Shown here one piece after another: positions 1 through 7,494 of a DNA stretch of 20,758 nt; position 1 is the stretch's first letter, and each line of letters begins with the position of its first letter. The position numbers were made by a program, and so were the translations under genes. Origin of the DNA: Planctomycetes bacterium UBA1146 (GTDB lineage Bacteria > Planctomycetota > UBA8108 > UBA1146); contig DCAA01000001.1 in the NCBI GenBank assembly GCA_002311345.1, forward strand, positions 1 to 20,758. Reading direction: 5' to 3'. A model generated the notes under the pieces. The model was not told where the DNA came from. It did not search any database and saw only the letters and a list, made by a program, of their open reading frames with translations.

Positions 1-104
1 CCGATGACAGCAACGGTTGCGCTGTTGCATTCGTCATTGACTGCCTGGGCACAGACGACCAGTGGCAAAGAAAGAACGACGATGCTGATCAGGAACTTTC
101 TCAT
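1..104 (-). CDS. Secreted protein, N-terminus only (runs off the left edge)
   Basis: Reading leftwards from an ATG at 104-102, the frame stays open to the window edge (about 34 residues). It begins MRKF and continues with a hydrophobic stretch ending VVCAQA, a typical signal peptide with cleavage near AQA. The first mature residues are VNDECNSATVAVIG. An NDEC...A...G start to the mature chain is seen in many large secreted proteins of Planctomycetota, but too little is present to name a function. A ribosome binding site GAGGAAGG (minus strand, about 113-120) lies at good spacing and supports the start. It is divergent from the oxidoreductase gene at 196. Confidence 0.6.
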   Translation of the reverse strand, partial: MRKFLISIVVLSLPLVVCAQAVNDECNSATVAVI

Positions 105-131
105 GGGACACACCTTCCTCTGGAGCCTTCC

Positions 132-137
132 ATTGTA
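132..137 (-). promoter_or_regulatory. Possible extended -10 promoter of the left-edge secreted protein
   Basis: On the minus strand this reads TACAAT preceded by TG, an extended -10 box, placed to give a leader of roughly 20 nt before the ATG at 104. No convincing -35 box is visible, which is common for extended -10 promoters. Sequence-only call. Confidence 0.35.
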
Positions 138-195
138 CATCGTGATCTTCGTGTAGACGACGAGGTCTCTGATTGCCAGCGAGAGAAGAGGATTC

Positions 196-1353
196 TTGCA
201 GGAAGCGGTCATCGTACTGGGGGGAGGGATCGTCGGTTTGGCGCTAGCGCGCGAATTACGGCTTCGTGGCCAGGCTGTCGAACTGTTCGAAGCCCGCCAT
301 TGTGGTGCCGGAGCGACCAACGCGGCGACCGGCGTGCTCAGGCCTCCACCCCACAGGCGTACACCTTTCTTCCAGTTGCGCCAGAGGGGATGGGAGCAAT
401 GGCCTGGCCTGGCAACCCAGCTCCGGCAGGAGACCGGCATCGATGTGGGCTATCGGGTGTGTGGAGGCATCGACATCCGTGATGTGACCGAGCGAGATCC
501 ACAAAGAGCCTGCGACCAACTACGGCACACTGATGGCGAGGTGCGAATCCTGTCGGCCTCGCAGTTGCAGGAGTTGTTGCCTTCGATGCAACGAGAGCCG
601 ACAGCGGGTCTCTTCATCGAACAGGAAGCCACGGTCGATCCGCGGGCATTGATCGAGGCTCTTCGTGAGTCGTGCCTCCAATCAGGCGTTCGGATTCATG
701 AACAACTGGGCCCGATCGGTATCGAACCTCGTGGCGATGACGGGATCGATCTGGTGGGCCAGTTGCCGCACGATTTCTGCGTCTCCGCAGAGCGTCAAGT
801 GGTGCTGGCGGCAGGTTGGGAGAGTACGAATGCGTTGCGCGATTTGCCCCCCGCCCCGCTTCCGCTCGATCCAGTGCGCGGTGAAGCGATTGCTCTCGAC
901 ATTCCAGCTCCCGATCACATCGTCACCTTCGATGCCAGGCAGGAAGCGATCGAGGATGCGGCGGGTAACCGCAGTCGTTTCTCGTGGATTCCAGCACCGA
1001 ACGGGAAATCGTGGCTCGGCAACAGCGTCGGAACTGATCAGCAAGAAGACCCCCCCTCACCCGAGCCGACTGCGATGGGGTTGGAACAATTGCTGGTCGC
1101 GGCACAATCGATGTTCGGTGCAGAGGTCCGGGATCGGGTCACCGATCACTGGGCGGGGATCCGTCCCAAGGCGATGCGTCATGGTGGGCCGTTGCTGGGA
1201 CGCTGGCCTGGCAGGCCGCAACTGTGGATTGCGACCGGCCACTATCGAACCGGATTACTGGTGGGTCCCACCACCGCCTCCATGGTGGTCGATGCGATGC
1301 TCGGAGGTGCCCAGATTCCGGAGCCGTTTTCGATTCCTGAGGGATCGAAGTGA
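196..1353 (+). CDS. FAD-dependent oxidoreductase, ThiO/DAAO family (glycine oxidase-like)
   Basis: A 385-residue flavoprotein of the D-amino-acid/glycine oxidase family. Residues 5-35 form the ADP-binding Rossmann motif (VLGGGIVGLALAREL... then an acidic residue at the end of strand 2, VELFEA). The C-terminal part has WAGIRPKAMRHGGPLLG and later ATGHYRTGLLVGP, matching the FAD/substrate region of ThiO-like enzymes. Family members oxidatively deaminate glycine or other amines, and ThiO supplies the imine for the thiazole of thiamine. No other thiamine gene is nearby, so the substrate is uncertain. The start is a TTG at 196 preceded by GAGAGAAGAGG; an ATG is not available before the nucleotide-binding motif. 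It ends 7 bp from the convergent methyltransferase gene. A generic FAD-dependent amine oxidase is the alternative. Confidence 0.78.
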   Translation: MQEAVIVLGGGIVGLALARELRLRGQAVELFEARHCGAGATNAATGVLRPPPHRRTPFFQLRQRGWEQWPGLATQLRQETGIDVGYRVCGGIDIRDVTERDPQRACDQLRHTDGEVRILSASQLQELLPSMQREPTAGLFIEQEATVDPRALIEALRESCLQSGVRIHEQLGPIGIEPRGDDGIDLVGQLPHDFCVSAERQVVLAAGWESTNALRDLPPAPLPLDPVRGEAIALDIPAPDHIVTFDARQEAIEDAAGNRSRFSWIPAPNGKSWLGNSVGTDQQEDPPSPEPTAMGLEQLLVAAQSMFGAEVRDRVTDHWAGIRPKAMRHGGPLLGRWPGRPQLWIATGHYRTGLLVGPTTASMVVDAMLGGAQIPEPFSIPEGSK

Positions 1354-1360
1354 CATCGGT

Positions 1361-2542
1361 TCAGCAGCGAGTCGACTCCCCCCGAGTGCTTTTTTCAGGC
1401 TCCCTGAGGATCCAGGCAACCTGTTTGCGGCCATGACGCAACAGCGCCAGAGTGAGTTCTCCTCCGGCACCACCGAACCTTTTCAGCAGCGCTGCTGGAT
1501 CCTCGGAAACTCCACGGGTCTTGATACTCGCGAAGGATTCTCCGCGTGCGCGCAACCAGCGGCGCACCTTGTCCTCGCGCCAGGGGATCCGCTCGATCAC
1601 CTCGAAACTACGCAACCATGGAGTTTCCAGCGCGCTATCTCCCGCCAGCCAGCCGAGTCCCGGGTGCAGTTCACCGATGGCGAAACGACCCTGCAGTTGC
1701 GATAGCAGTCCGGCTCGTTCGACCGCGGCAACCGGTTCGTGGATCCATGCCGGATTTTCATCGGGATACGGGTCGAGCGCGGCCGGATCGCCACTGATGG
1801 TCTCTCCCGATGGCAGCAAGGTGGCCCGGCGTGCCACCGACCCATCGAGATTTCCCCGCCACAGAGTGGCCTCGACCAGATCACGTCGATCCTGGATGAA
1901 CTCCACCTCCCCTGCAGGGAGGTTGTCGGTATCAACTCCTGGGCCGCACTTCAAGGCCAGATCCGGATGGCGTTCCATCAACTGCTCGAGAACCGCGGGA
2001 CCGGGATGCATCTGGTCGTAGCGATGACGTCGTTGCGATCCAACCCGTCGATCGGGGTCGATGTGGAGGGGGAGGGGGGGCAATGGCAGTGCGCGGGCAT
2101 CCGCATTCAGCACCCATGCCGGTTGGCCCATTCGTTCGAGGTTGGCGCGCGCGAGTCTCAGTCGTAGTGGATCCCGATCGACGAGGATCACGGCGCCTCC
2201 CTCGGCCAGCGCCATGGCATCGCTGCCGATGCCGCAACACAGGTCGATGACGGGACCATCACCGAGAACTGTGCGGAATCGTCGTGCCTTGTGGCGAGCG
2301 ACCGAGGTGCGTGTGGCTTGCTGAACCGAATCCACACTCAGCCACAATTGGTCGTGATCTTCGAGCCGACCGCGAGCACGCTTGCGCGCCTCGAGCAGCG
2401 AGAGAATCACGGCGACCTGTTCGGCGGATCCCTTGCTGCGCAGTGATTGCAGTGCCGCTGCATCGGTGGGATTCACGCTTGCCGCTGCCTTCAGAAGCGG
2501 GTCCAGGCTTCCACAGATGAGTTGCTGCCAGATCGGGTCCAT
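1361..2542 (-). CDS. Class I SAM-dependent methyltransferase with THUMP-like C-terminal domain
   Basis: A 393-residue protein. Residues 1-90 are a helical N-terminal region. Residues 98-106 (VIDLCCGIG) are SAM-binding motif I and VDRDP at 121-125 the acidic motif II. IDPDRR at 161-166 sits where the catalytic-loop (N/D)PP(Y/F)-type motif occurs. The last ~75 residues (FEVIERIPWREDKVRRWLR... then IKTRGV) match the THUMP-like domain found at the end of this family. The substrate is not established, but the THUMP-like tail hints at an RNA. The ATG at 2542-2540 has no strong ribosome binding site. The gene is divergent from the iron-uptake operon and convergent with the flavoprotein gene. No frameshift or missing motif is seen. 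Confidence 0.8.
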   Translation of the reverse strand: MDPIWQQLICGSLDPLLKAAASVNPTDAAALQSLRSKGSAEQVAVILSLLEARKRARGRLEDHDQLWLSVDSVQQATRTSVARHKARRFRTVLGDGPVIDLCCGIGSDAMALAEGGAVILVDRDPLRLRLARANLERMGQPAWVLNADARALPLPPLPLHIDPDRRVGSQRRHRYDQMHPGPAVLEQLMERHPDLALKCGPGVDTDNLPAGEVEFIQDRRDLVEATLWRGNLDGSVARRATLLPSGETISGDPAALDPYPDENPAWIHEPVAAVERAGLLSQLQGRFAIGELHPGLGWLAGDSALETPWLRSFEVIERIPWREDKVRRWLRARGESFASIKTRGVSEDPAALLKRFGGAGGELTLALLRHGRKQVAWILREPEKSTRGESTRC

Positions 2543-2652
2543 GGAGTGATCGTAATCAGGACGGCAGAATTAGCGAGAATCAGGCCAGTTGCCTGTTTGA
2601 TTGGCTTGCCTGGGCGTCTTATCCATGATCTATTTGCTTTGCAAGGATTCTT

Positions 2653-2674
2653 TTTGTTTGGCATACCAAACAAA
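2653..2674. promoter_or_regulatory. Inverted-repeat operator upstream of the porin/FMN-ApbE/FeoB operon (DtxR-type)
   Basis: A perfect 9-bp inverted repeat: arms TTTGTTTGG (2653-2661) and CCAAACAAA (2666-2674) around CATA. The inner part, GTTTGG-N4-CCAAAC, occurs again at 9862-9877 next to the DtxR-like regulator gene. DtxR/MntR/IdeR operators usually have the form GG-N4-CC flanked by A/T-rich arms, and this fits. It lies 33 bp before the TTG start of the porin gene, where a bound repressor would block transcription. I could not define -35/-10 boxes confidently here. Confidence 0.7.
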
Positions 2675-2707
2675 GCAGTTGAGACAAGGTACTGGAAGGC
2701 ACTACCC

Positions 2708-3844
2708 TTGGGCAAGTTCTCACTCGTATCGCTGCTTGTGCTGCTGGCAACCGTGACGATATCGACCATCGGTTCGGCTCAGGTCTCGAGAAACAGCCAA
2801 AGACCTGTCGCCGACTTGCAGTTTCGCAGTATCCGTCTGGGTGGATACGTCGATCTGGAACTGTTCCATGACTCGAATCGCTTCGAATTCAAGAACCACC
2901 GCCTGGTGCCGATGATCGATGCCACGGTCAGCGAATCGGTTCACTTTGCCTGCGAGATCGAAATTGAGTATGGCGGTCCCCAGGTCGCTTCGGGAGACGG
3001 GGAAATCAAGGTCGAATATGCCCATGTGGATATTGATATGGGGGACTGGAAATTTCGGTCGGGAGCCATCCTGGTTCCGCTCGGGGCGACCAATCTCTAC
3101 CACGATTCTCCGATGCGAGATCTCACCAACAGACCACTGGTGGCACGTACCATCGTGCCCTCGACGCTGACCAGTGCCGGTGTCGGTGGACTCTGGGGTG
3201 CCGACGACGGGTCCTGGTCGCTGCAAGTCTACGCTCTGAACGGTTTCAATGGAGAAGATGGAACCGGCGGATACAACTTTGATTCATCCAGTGGAGTCCG
3301 TAGCGCTGCGCCGAGCCTGAAGTTCAATGGCGACCGTTCTCCCAGTTTGTGTGGGAGGATGACATATAGCCCTGTGCTCGGGACCGAGTTCGGATTCTCG
3401 ACCTGGAACGGTCCCTGGGACCAAGCGGGTGATCTCGATCTCACCATCACCGTGTTCGATCTGACCACTGATCTCTCTCTGGTCGTGGAAGCACTCGGTC
3501 CCGTCGAACTGCAGATCGAGGTGGGTGAGGTCGACATCGAAATCGACGAGTCTGCCGAGGTGGGAGGTGTTCCCGAGCGACTGGTGGCCAGTTCGGTGCA
3601 GATTTCTCGTCGGTTCTTCCCCGCTGCCATCGAAAAACTGTTCGGTGACGAATCCTCATGTGGGCTGACCCTTCGTCTCGAACAGGAAGATCTGTCCGCG
3701 GATGTGAAGAATCGTTCCACCATCGGATTCAACATCCGACCCACCGAAGAGACAGTGCTCAAGTTCGATTTCGAGCGGGAACGAATCGAAAACCAGCAAG
3801 ATCCCGACGGTACCTTCATCTTTTCCGTGGCCACCTACTTCTAG
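2708..3844 (+). CDS. Outer-membrane porin-like beta-barrel protein (first gene of the iron-uptake operon)
   Basis: The frame is open further upstream, but the coding start is best placed at the TTG at 2708: it has GGAAGG 8 nt upstream and yields a clean signal peptide (hydrophobic SLVSLLVLLATVTISTIGSA). This gives 378 residues. The mature chain has alternating-hydrophobicity strands (RLGGYVDLELFHDS, WKFRSGAILVPLGATNLYHDSP, SWSLQVYALNGFNGE) and ends in an aromatic residue (FSVATYF), typical of outer-membrane barrels. The general look is that of phosphate-selective-porin/DcaP-type proteins. An ion-permeable channel for a ferric species is inferred from the downstream feoB and the operator, not from its own sequence. 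The next gene starts 8 bp after its stop. Confidence 0.7.
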   Translation: MGKFSLVSLLVLLATVTISTIGSAQVSRNSQRPVADLQFRSIRLGGYVDLELFHDSNRFEFKNHRLVPMIDATVSESVHFACEIEIEYGGPQVASGDGEIKVEYAHVDIDMGDWKFRSGAILVPLGATNLYHDSPMRDLTNRPLVARTIVPSTLTSAGVGGLWGADDGSWSLQVYALNGFNGEDGTGGYNFDSSSGVRSAAPSLKFNGDRSPSLCGRMTYSPVLGTEFGFSTWNGPWDQAGDLDLTITVFDLTTDLSLVVEALGPVELQIEVGEVDIEIDESAEVGGVPERLVASSVQISRRFFPAAIEKLFGDESSCGLTLRLEQEDLSADVKNRSTIGFNIRPTEETVLKFDFERERIENQQDPDGTFIFSVATYF

Positions 3845-3852
3845 GAGTGCAG

Positions 3853-5319
3853 ATGAAACTCGTGATCTACAACACTGCTGCACTGTCTGTCATCTGTGCT
3901 GTTTTCATCGTTGGGGTAGAAGCTACAGCGATGTCGGGGAACGTTGAGAAGGCCTCCCGTCCCCTGTCCAGAAAGGTCTTCGAGCAACTCTGGGAGCAAG
4001 AAGTTGAACTCGATGAGGTGACGCTGCAGATCCAGGGACAACTGAGAACTCGAATTGCAGAGCGAGCCAGGGTTGCTGTGAAACGAGACCCGATACGGAT
4101 CTTTCGCATCCGGTCGACCCGGACAGCAATAGAACTCGGCCACGCCATGATTCTCGAGGAGATTGGTAAGTATCGACCTATCACCTTCCTGGTAGCACTC
4201 GATTCAACGGATCGAGTCATCGATCTCCAGGTCCTGATCTACCGCGAACACATCGGCCAGGCGATCAAGTCGCCTCGTTTCACGCGTCAGTTCCGTGAAA
4301 AAAATGGCCAGAGCATGCTCAAACTGCACAGGGATATCAGGAACCTCGCCGGTGCTACGCTCTCTGCTCGCGCATCGGTGCGTGCTGTTCGAAGAGCGCT
4401 GGCGACGATTCAGGAGACGGTTCGAAGCGAGATGACGCTGGAATGGAAGCCCGCTGTTCTGGAAGCAACTGTAGATTCTGACTCCGTCGAAAACGCGGTT
4501 GAAATGACACAGAAGTCCATTTCTCGTGCTCGTCCGGCAATGGGCACCATCCTCCGTATCGAGGCCTATGGGACCGATGCCAGCAGGGCGATCGACGTCG
4601 CCTTCAAGGAGGTGGATCGTCTCGAGAATTTGCTCAGTCGCTGGCGTCCCGACACAGATGTGATTCGGGTCGAGAATGCACCCGCGGGGATACCAGTACA
4701 GGTTTCTGCAGCAACGATCGAATGTGTCGAGGCGGCACTCTCGGTAGCACGAGAAAGTTCGGGTGCATTCGATCCAACCCTCGTTTCTGGGGGCTACAAG
4801 AAGGTGATCGTCGATGAGTCAGCCTCGACGATCACGCTCCTTGGTGAAGATCTGGTGCTCGATCTGGGAGGGATCGCCAAGGGTTTTGCCCTCGACCGTG
4901 TTGGCGAAATTCTCGAATCGCAGGGCATCTCTGCTGCCTTGCTCGATTTTGGCGGTCAGTTGCTGGCGCTCGATCCACCGCCGGGGAAATCTGCATGGGA
5001 TGTTGGTATCTTCGATCCACGTCAGTCCGGGACGCTGCTACGATCGGTGGCGCTGGTCAGGGCCAGCCTTGCTACCAGTGCGGATTACGAAAGAGGCCAT
5101 CATATCGTCGATCCTCGACGGGGAACTGATGCTGCCGTTGCGCTCTCGACGACGATTCTGGCTCGCTGTGCGACACGTGCCGATGCTACCAGCACCATGC
5201 TCGCCGTGCTCGGTCCTGAATTTGCCGAGCGAGTCGTAACGAATTTACCTGGTGGAGCAGCGGTGATCCTGGTCGCCGGAGAGGATGCTCCTCGAGTCTT
5301 CGGCGAGTTGCCGCGCTGA
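3853..5319 (+). CDS. Secreted FMN-binding domain - ApbE flavin transferase fusion (self-flavinylating redox protein)
   Basis: A 488-residue protein starting at ATG 3853 (AGGAG at 3843-3847); the frame upstream of this is only shadow. Residues 1-27 look like a signal peptide or anchor. Residues ~95-185 form an FMN-binding domain with the flavinylation motif GATLSA at 167-172, so Thr169 is the predicted residue linked to FMN through phosphodiester, as in NqrC/RnfG. Residues ~226-488 are ApbE: ARPAMGT (226-232), GAFDPTL (304-310), LDLGGIAKGFALDRVG (336-351), LLDFGG (363-368), HHIVDPRRG (416-424) and ADATST (443-448, metal-binding region). ApbE transfers FMN from FAD to that Thr outside the cytoplasm, so enzyme and acceptor are in one chain. 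Between a porin gene and feoB, the likely role is periplasmic Fe(III) reduction (inference). Confidence 0.9.
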   Translation: MKLVIYNTAALSVICAVFIVGVEATAMSGNVEKASRPLSRKVFEQLWEQEVELDEVTLQIQGQLRTRIAERARVAVKRDPIRIFRIRSTRTAIELGHAMILEEIGKYRPITFLVALDSTDRVIDLQVLIYREHIGQAIKSPRFTRQFREKNGQSMLKLHRDIRNLAGATLSARASVRAVRRALATIQETVRSEMTLEWKPAVLEATVDSDSVENAVEMTQKSISRARPAMGTILRIEAYGTDASRAIDVAFKEVDRLENLLSRWRPDTDVIRVENAPAGIPVQVSAATIECVEAALSVARESSGAFDPTLVSGGYKKVIVDESASTITLLGEDLVLDLGGIAKGFALDRVGEILESQGISAALLDFGGQLLALDPPPGKSAWDVGIFDPRQSGTLLRSVALVRASLATSADYERGHHIVDPRRGTDAAVALSTTILARCATRADATSTMLAVLGPEFAERVVTNLPGGAAVILVAGEDAPRVFGELPR

Positions 5320-5350
5320 AGAACCAATTTTCGAAGGGAGCGAACGACTG

Positions 5351-7288
5351 GTGGACCTAGCTGCTCAGGCGACTATCCGGATGGCCATCGTCGGCAACCC
5401 CAACGTTGGCAAGACGACCCTCTTCAATGCTCTGGTACGGGGATCATCGCGGGTCACTAATCATCCAGGCAGTACTGCTAATGCAGTGGAAGGGGAATGC
5501 CGTCACAGCACAAAAACCCTGCGAGTCACCGATCTTCCCGGCACCTATAGCCTTCAGTTGGATCTTCCGGAAGCGGATCTCTGTCGCCTGCACCTGCAAC
5601 AAGAGGAGGCTCCAGAGGTTCTCTGCTGTGTCATCGATGCGATGGGGCTGGGACGAAATCTGAAGTTGCTCGCCGAAGTGCTGGCGATGCGAATCCCTCT
5701 CGTTGTGGTAGTGACGAAAACGGAAGAAGCCAAGCTTCGAGGCCAACGGATCGATATCGCCGCACTGGAAGAATACCTCGGCGTACCGGTAGTCGAAGCA
5801 GCACACAAGTCGATGGTCAGAAAACTCGATCCAGTATCCCTGCTGGAAAAAGCTCGGGTTGCCCACTTCAACGCTGAAGATCCGCAAGCCTTCAGGCACT
5901 GGAGAACCGAATTGCAGGCGAGAGTGAGTCTCCCTGTCAATCCTCGCCGTGCCAAACTTCGCCGCCAACGTGATGATCGACTCGATCGGGTCTTTACCCA
6001 TCCGGTGATCGGTGTCGTCATCTTCAGTGTCGCGATGAGTCTGATCTTCGGCTCCGTCTTCTGGTTGGCGCAAACGCCGATGGAATGGATCGATGGCTTC
6101 TTTGGAGTGGTGGCTCAGTCGCTTTCGGCTCGGATGGATCAGGGGCCGGTTCATGACCTGTTGGTGGATGGGGTCATCGGAGGAGTATCGGGCACTCTCG
6201 TCTTTTTGCCCCAGATCCTGATGCTCTTCTTTCTGGTCTCTCTTCTGGAAGAGACCGGTTACCTGGCGCGGGCAGCTTTCGTTGCAGATCGGTGGTTACG
6301 TCCCTTCGGTTTACCTGGACACGCATTTGTACCGCTGCTCTCGAGTCATGCATGTGCCATCCCCGCCATCATGTCTACCCGTTTGATTCCTGATCGAAGA
6401 GATCGCATCGCTACAATACTGGTGGCCCCTTTTCTCTCCTGTTCGGCCAGACTTCCGGTCTACATATTGCTCGTCGGGATCCTGTTTCCAGGTGATCCGA
6501 TTCTCGCTGGCTGCACCTTCGTCGGTTGCTACCTGCTCGGAGCCTTCGCTGCTGTAGCCAGCGCGGGACTGGTCAGGGTGCTACTGGTACCCGGAGCGAG
6601 CATGCCGATGGTGATGGATTTGCCGCCCTATCGAATCCCCTCCGTGCCGGAAGCAGCCAGAATCGCAATGGAGCGAGGCTGGTCATTTCTCACCCGGGCC
6701 GGAAGCGTGATCCTGCTGATCTGCATCCTGTTGTGGTGGATGAGTAGTTATCCTGCCACACCGGAGAGTTCCAACGTGGTGGCCTTGCGCAGTGCGTCGC
6801 AAATTCAGGTCGATCCAGCGCTTGCCGCCGAGATCACCGCACAGGCGGATGCTCTGGCCCTTCGCGAGTCGGCAGCGGCCTCCTATGCCGGGCAGATGGG
6901 GAAATGGATGGAACCTGTGTTGGCTCCCGTGGGGGCGGACTGGCAACTGTCCGTTGCGGTGATGGCGAGTTTTGCCGCCCGCGAAGTATTTGTATCTTCA
7001 CTCAACGTGTTACTCGGGGTCAGCGAGGACGTCGAAGACCAGACCACCCTGGAGCGGGTCAGATCTTCGACCCGAGATGATGGATCGCCGCTATTACCAC
7101 TCTCCTCGGCGGGAGGATTGCTCGTCTTCTACGTACTGGCGATGCAGTGTATGCCGACCCTGGCGGTAACTCGACGAGAGGCTGGAGGGATCCGCTGGGC
7201 ACTGCTCCAGTTCGGTTGGATGACCCTGTGGGCATGGGTCCTCGGAACGCTGACCCGCAGCATGTTGCTCTGGTTTGGAGTTGCCTGA
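5351..7288 (+). CDS. feoB: FeoB, ferrous iron transporter with N-terminal G domain
   Basis: The GTG at 5351 is chosen because AAGGGAG lies 10 nt upstream and it leads directly into the G domain; the open frame upstream overlaps the previous gene. The 645-residue product is shorter than E. coli FeoB (773). G1 is GNPNVGKT (15-22), G2 region PGST (39-42), G3 DLPGTYS (61-67). G4 reads TKTE (122-125), where FeoB usually has N-x-x-D. The membrane part has two Gate regions: LEETGYLARAAF, then ACAIPAIMSTR (most FeoB have GCNVPAIMATR) and SCSARLPVYILL; the second contains AAREVFVSSLNVL and LAVTRREAG. It imports Fe(II) across the inner membrane. Its stop overlaps the next start (TGATG). A partner feoA is present at 9330-9644 on the other strand. 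Confidence 0.93.
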   Translation: MDLAAQATIRMAIVGNPNVGKTTLFNALVRGSSRVTNHPGSTANAVEGECRHSTKTLRVTDLPGTYSLQLDLPEADLCRLHLQQEEAPEVLCCVIDAMGLGRNLKLLAEVLAMRIPLVVVVTKTEEAKLRGQRIDIAALEEYLGVPVVEAAHKSMVRKLDPVSLLEKARVAHFNAEDPQAFRHWRTELQARVSLPVNPRRAKLRRQRDDRLDRVFTHPVIGVVIFSVAMSLIFGSVFWLAQTPMEWIDGFFGVVAQSLSARMDQGPVHDLLVDGVIGGVSGTLVFLPQILMLFFLVSLLEETGYLARAAFVADRWLRPFGLPGHAFVPLLSSHACAIPAIMSTRLIPDRRDRIATILVAPFLSCSARLPVYILLVGILFPGDPILAGCTFVGCYLLGAFAAVASAGLVRVLLVPGASMPMVMDLPPYRIPSVPEAARIAMERGWSFLTRAGSVILLICILLWWMSSYPATPESSNVVALRSASQIQVDPALAAEITAQADALALRESAAASYAGQMGKWMEPVLAPVGADWQLSVAVMASFAAREVFVSSLNVLLGVSEDVEDQTTLERVRSSTRDDGSPLLPLSSAGGLLVFYVLAMQCMPTLAVTRREAGGIRWALLQFGWMTLWAWVLGTLTRSMLLWFGVA

Positions 7289-7419
7289 TGTCCTTCTTTC
7301 CGATCGAGGATCCTCAGTTCTGGATCGTGACCATGGTGACGGTGGGTGCTGTGATCGTATTCTTCTGGCGCCGTAAGGGTGGAGGGGGAGGATCGTGCAA
7401 GGACTGTCCTGAGCGCTGA
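7288..7419 (+). CDS. FeoB-associated small Cys-containing membrane protein
   Basis: A 43-residue protein whose ATG (7288-7290) overlaps the FeoB stop codon in TGATG, indicating translational coupling. It has a single membrane helix (about residues 11-27, FWIVTMVTVGAVIVFFW), a basic/glycine linker (RRKGGGGG) and a C-terminal Cys pair (CKDCPER). This architecture, one helix plus a cysteine pair straight after feoB, matches the FeoB-associated Cys-rich membrane protein family, thought to act with FeoB (FeoC-like or accessory). The exact function is unknown. It is probably the last gene of the operator-controlled operon. Confidence 0.75.
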   Translation: MSFFPIEDPQFWIVTMVTVGAVIVFFWRRKGGGGGSCKDCPER

Positions 7420-7494
7420 AATCCCAATTTATCCGCTGGTCATCGTCTCGTTCAGACGTTCTCATCATGGCAGTTCGAGAAAGGAAGATGACTG
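7420..7494 (+). other. Short gap between the Feo operon and the selenoprotein gene
   Basis: 75 bp with a weak hairpin (CGTCT 7444-7448 / AGACG 7454-7458, 5-nt loop) followed by a few pyrimidines but no T-run. I cannot tell whether the Feo transcript ends here or continues into the selenoprotein gene. AAGGAAG at 7481-7487 is the ribosome binding site of the gene starting at 7495. Confidence 0.3.

Noticed and set aside
665..1705. Long plus-strand open frame spanning the oxidoreductase and methyltransferase genes
   Set aside because: It is antisense or out of frame to two recognisable genes, and its translation is rich in Arg/Ser/Pro with no domain.
2595..2615. Second operator-like half-site (GTTTGA...) before the porin gene
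   Set aside because: Only one arm resembles the repeat; the other does not pair, so it is likely chance.
2447..2707. N-terminal extension of the porin upstream of TTG 2708
   Set aside because: It overlaps the divergent methyltransferase gene and the operator, has no ribosome binding site, and would bury the signal peptide.
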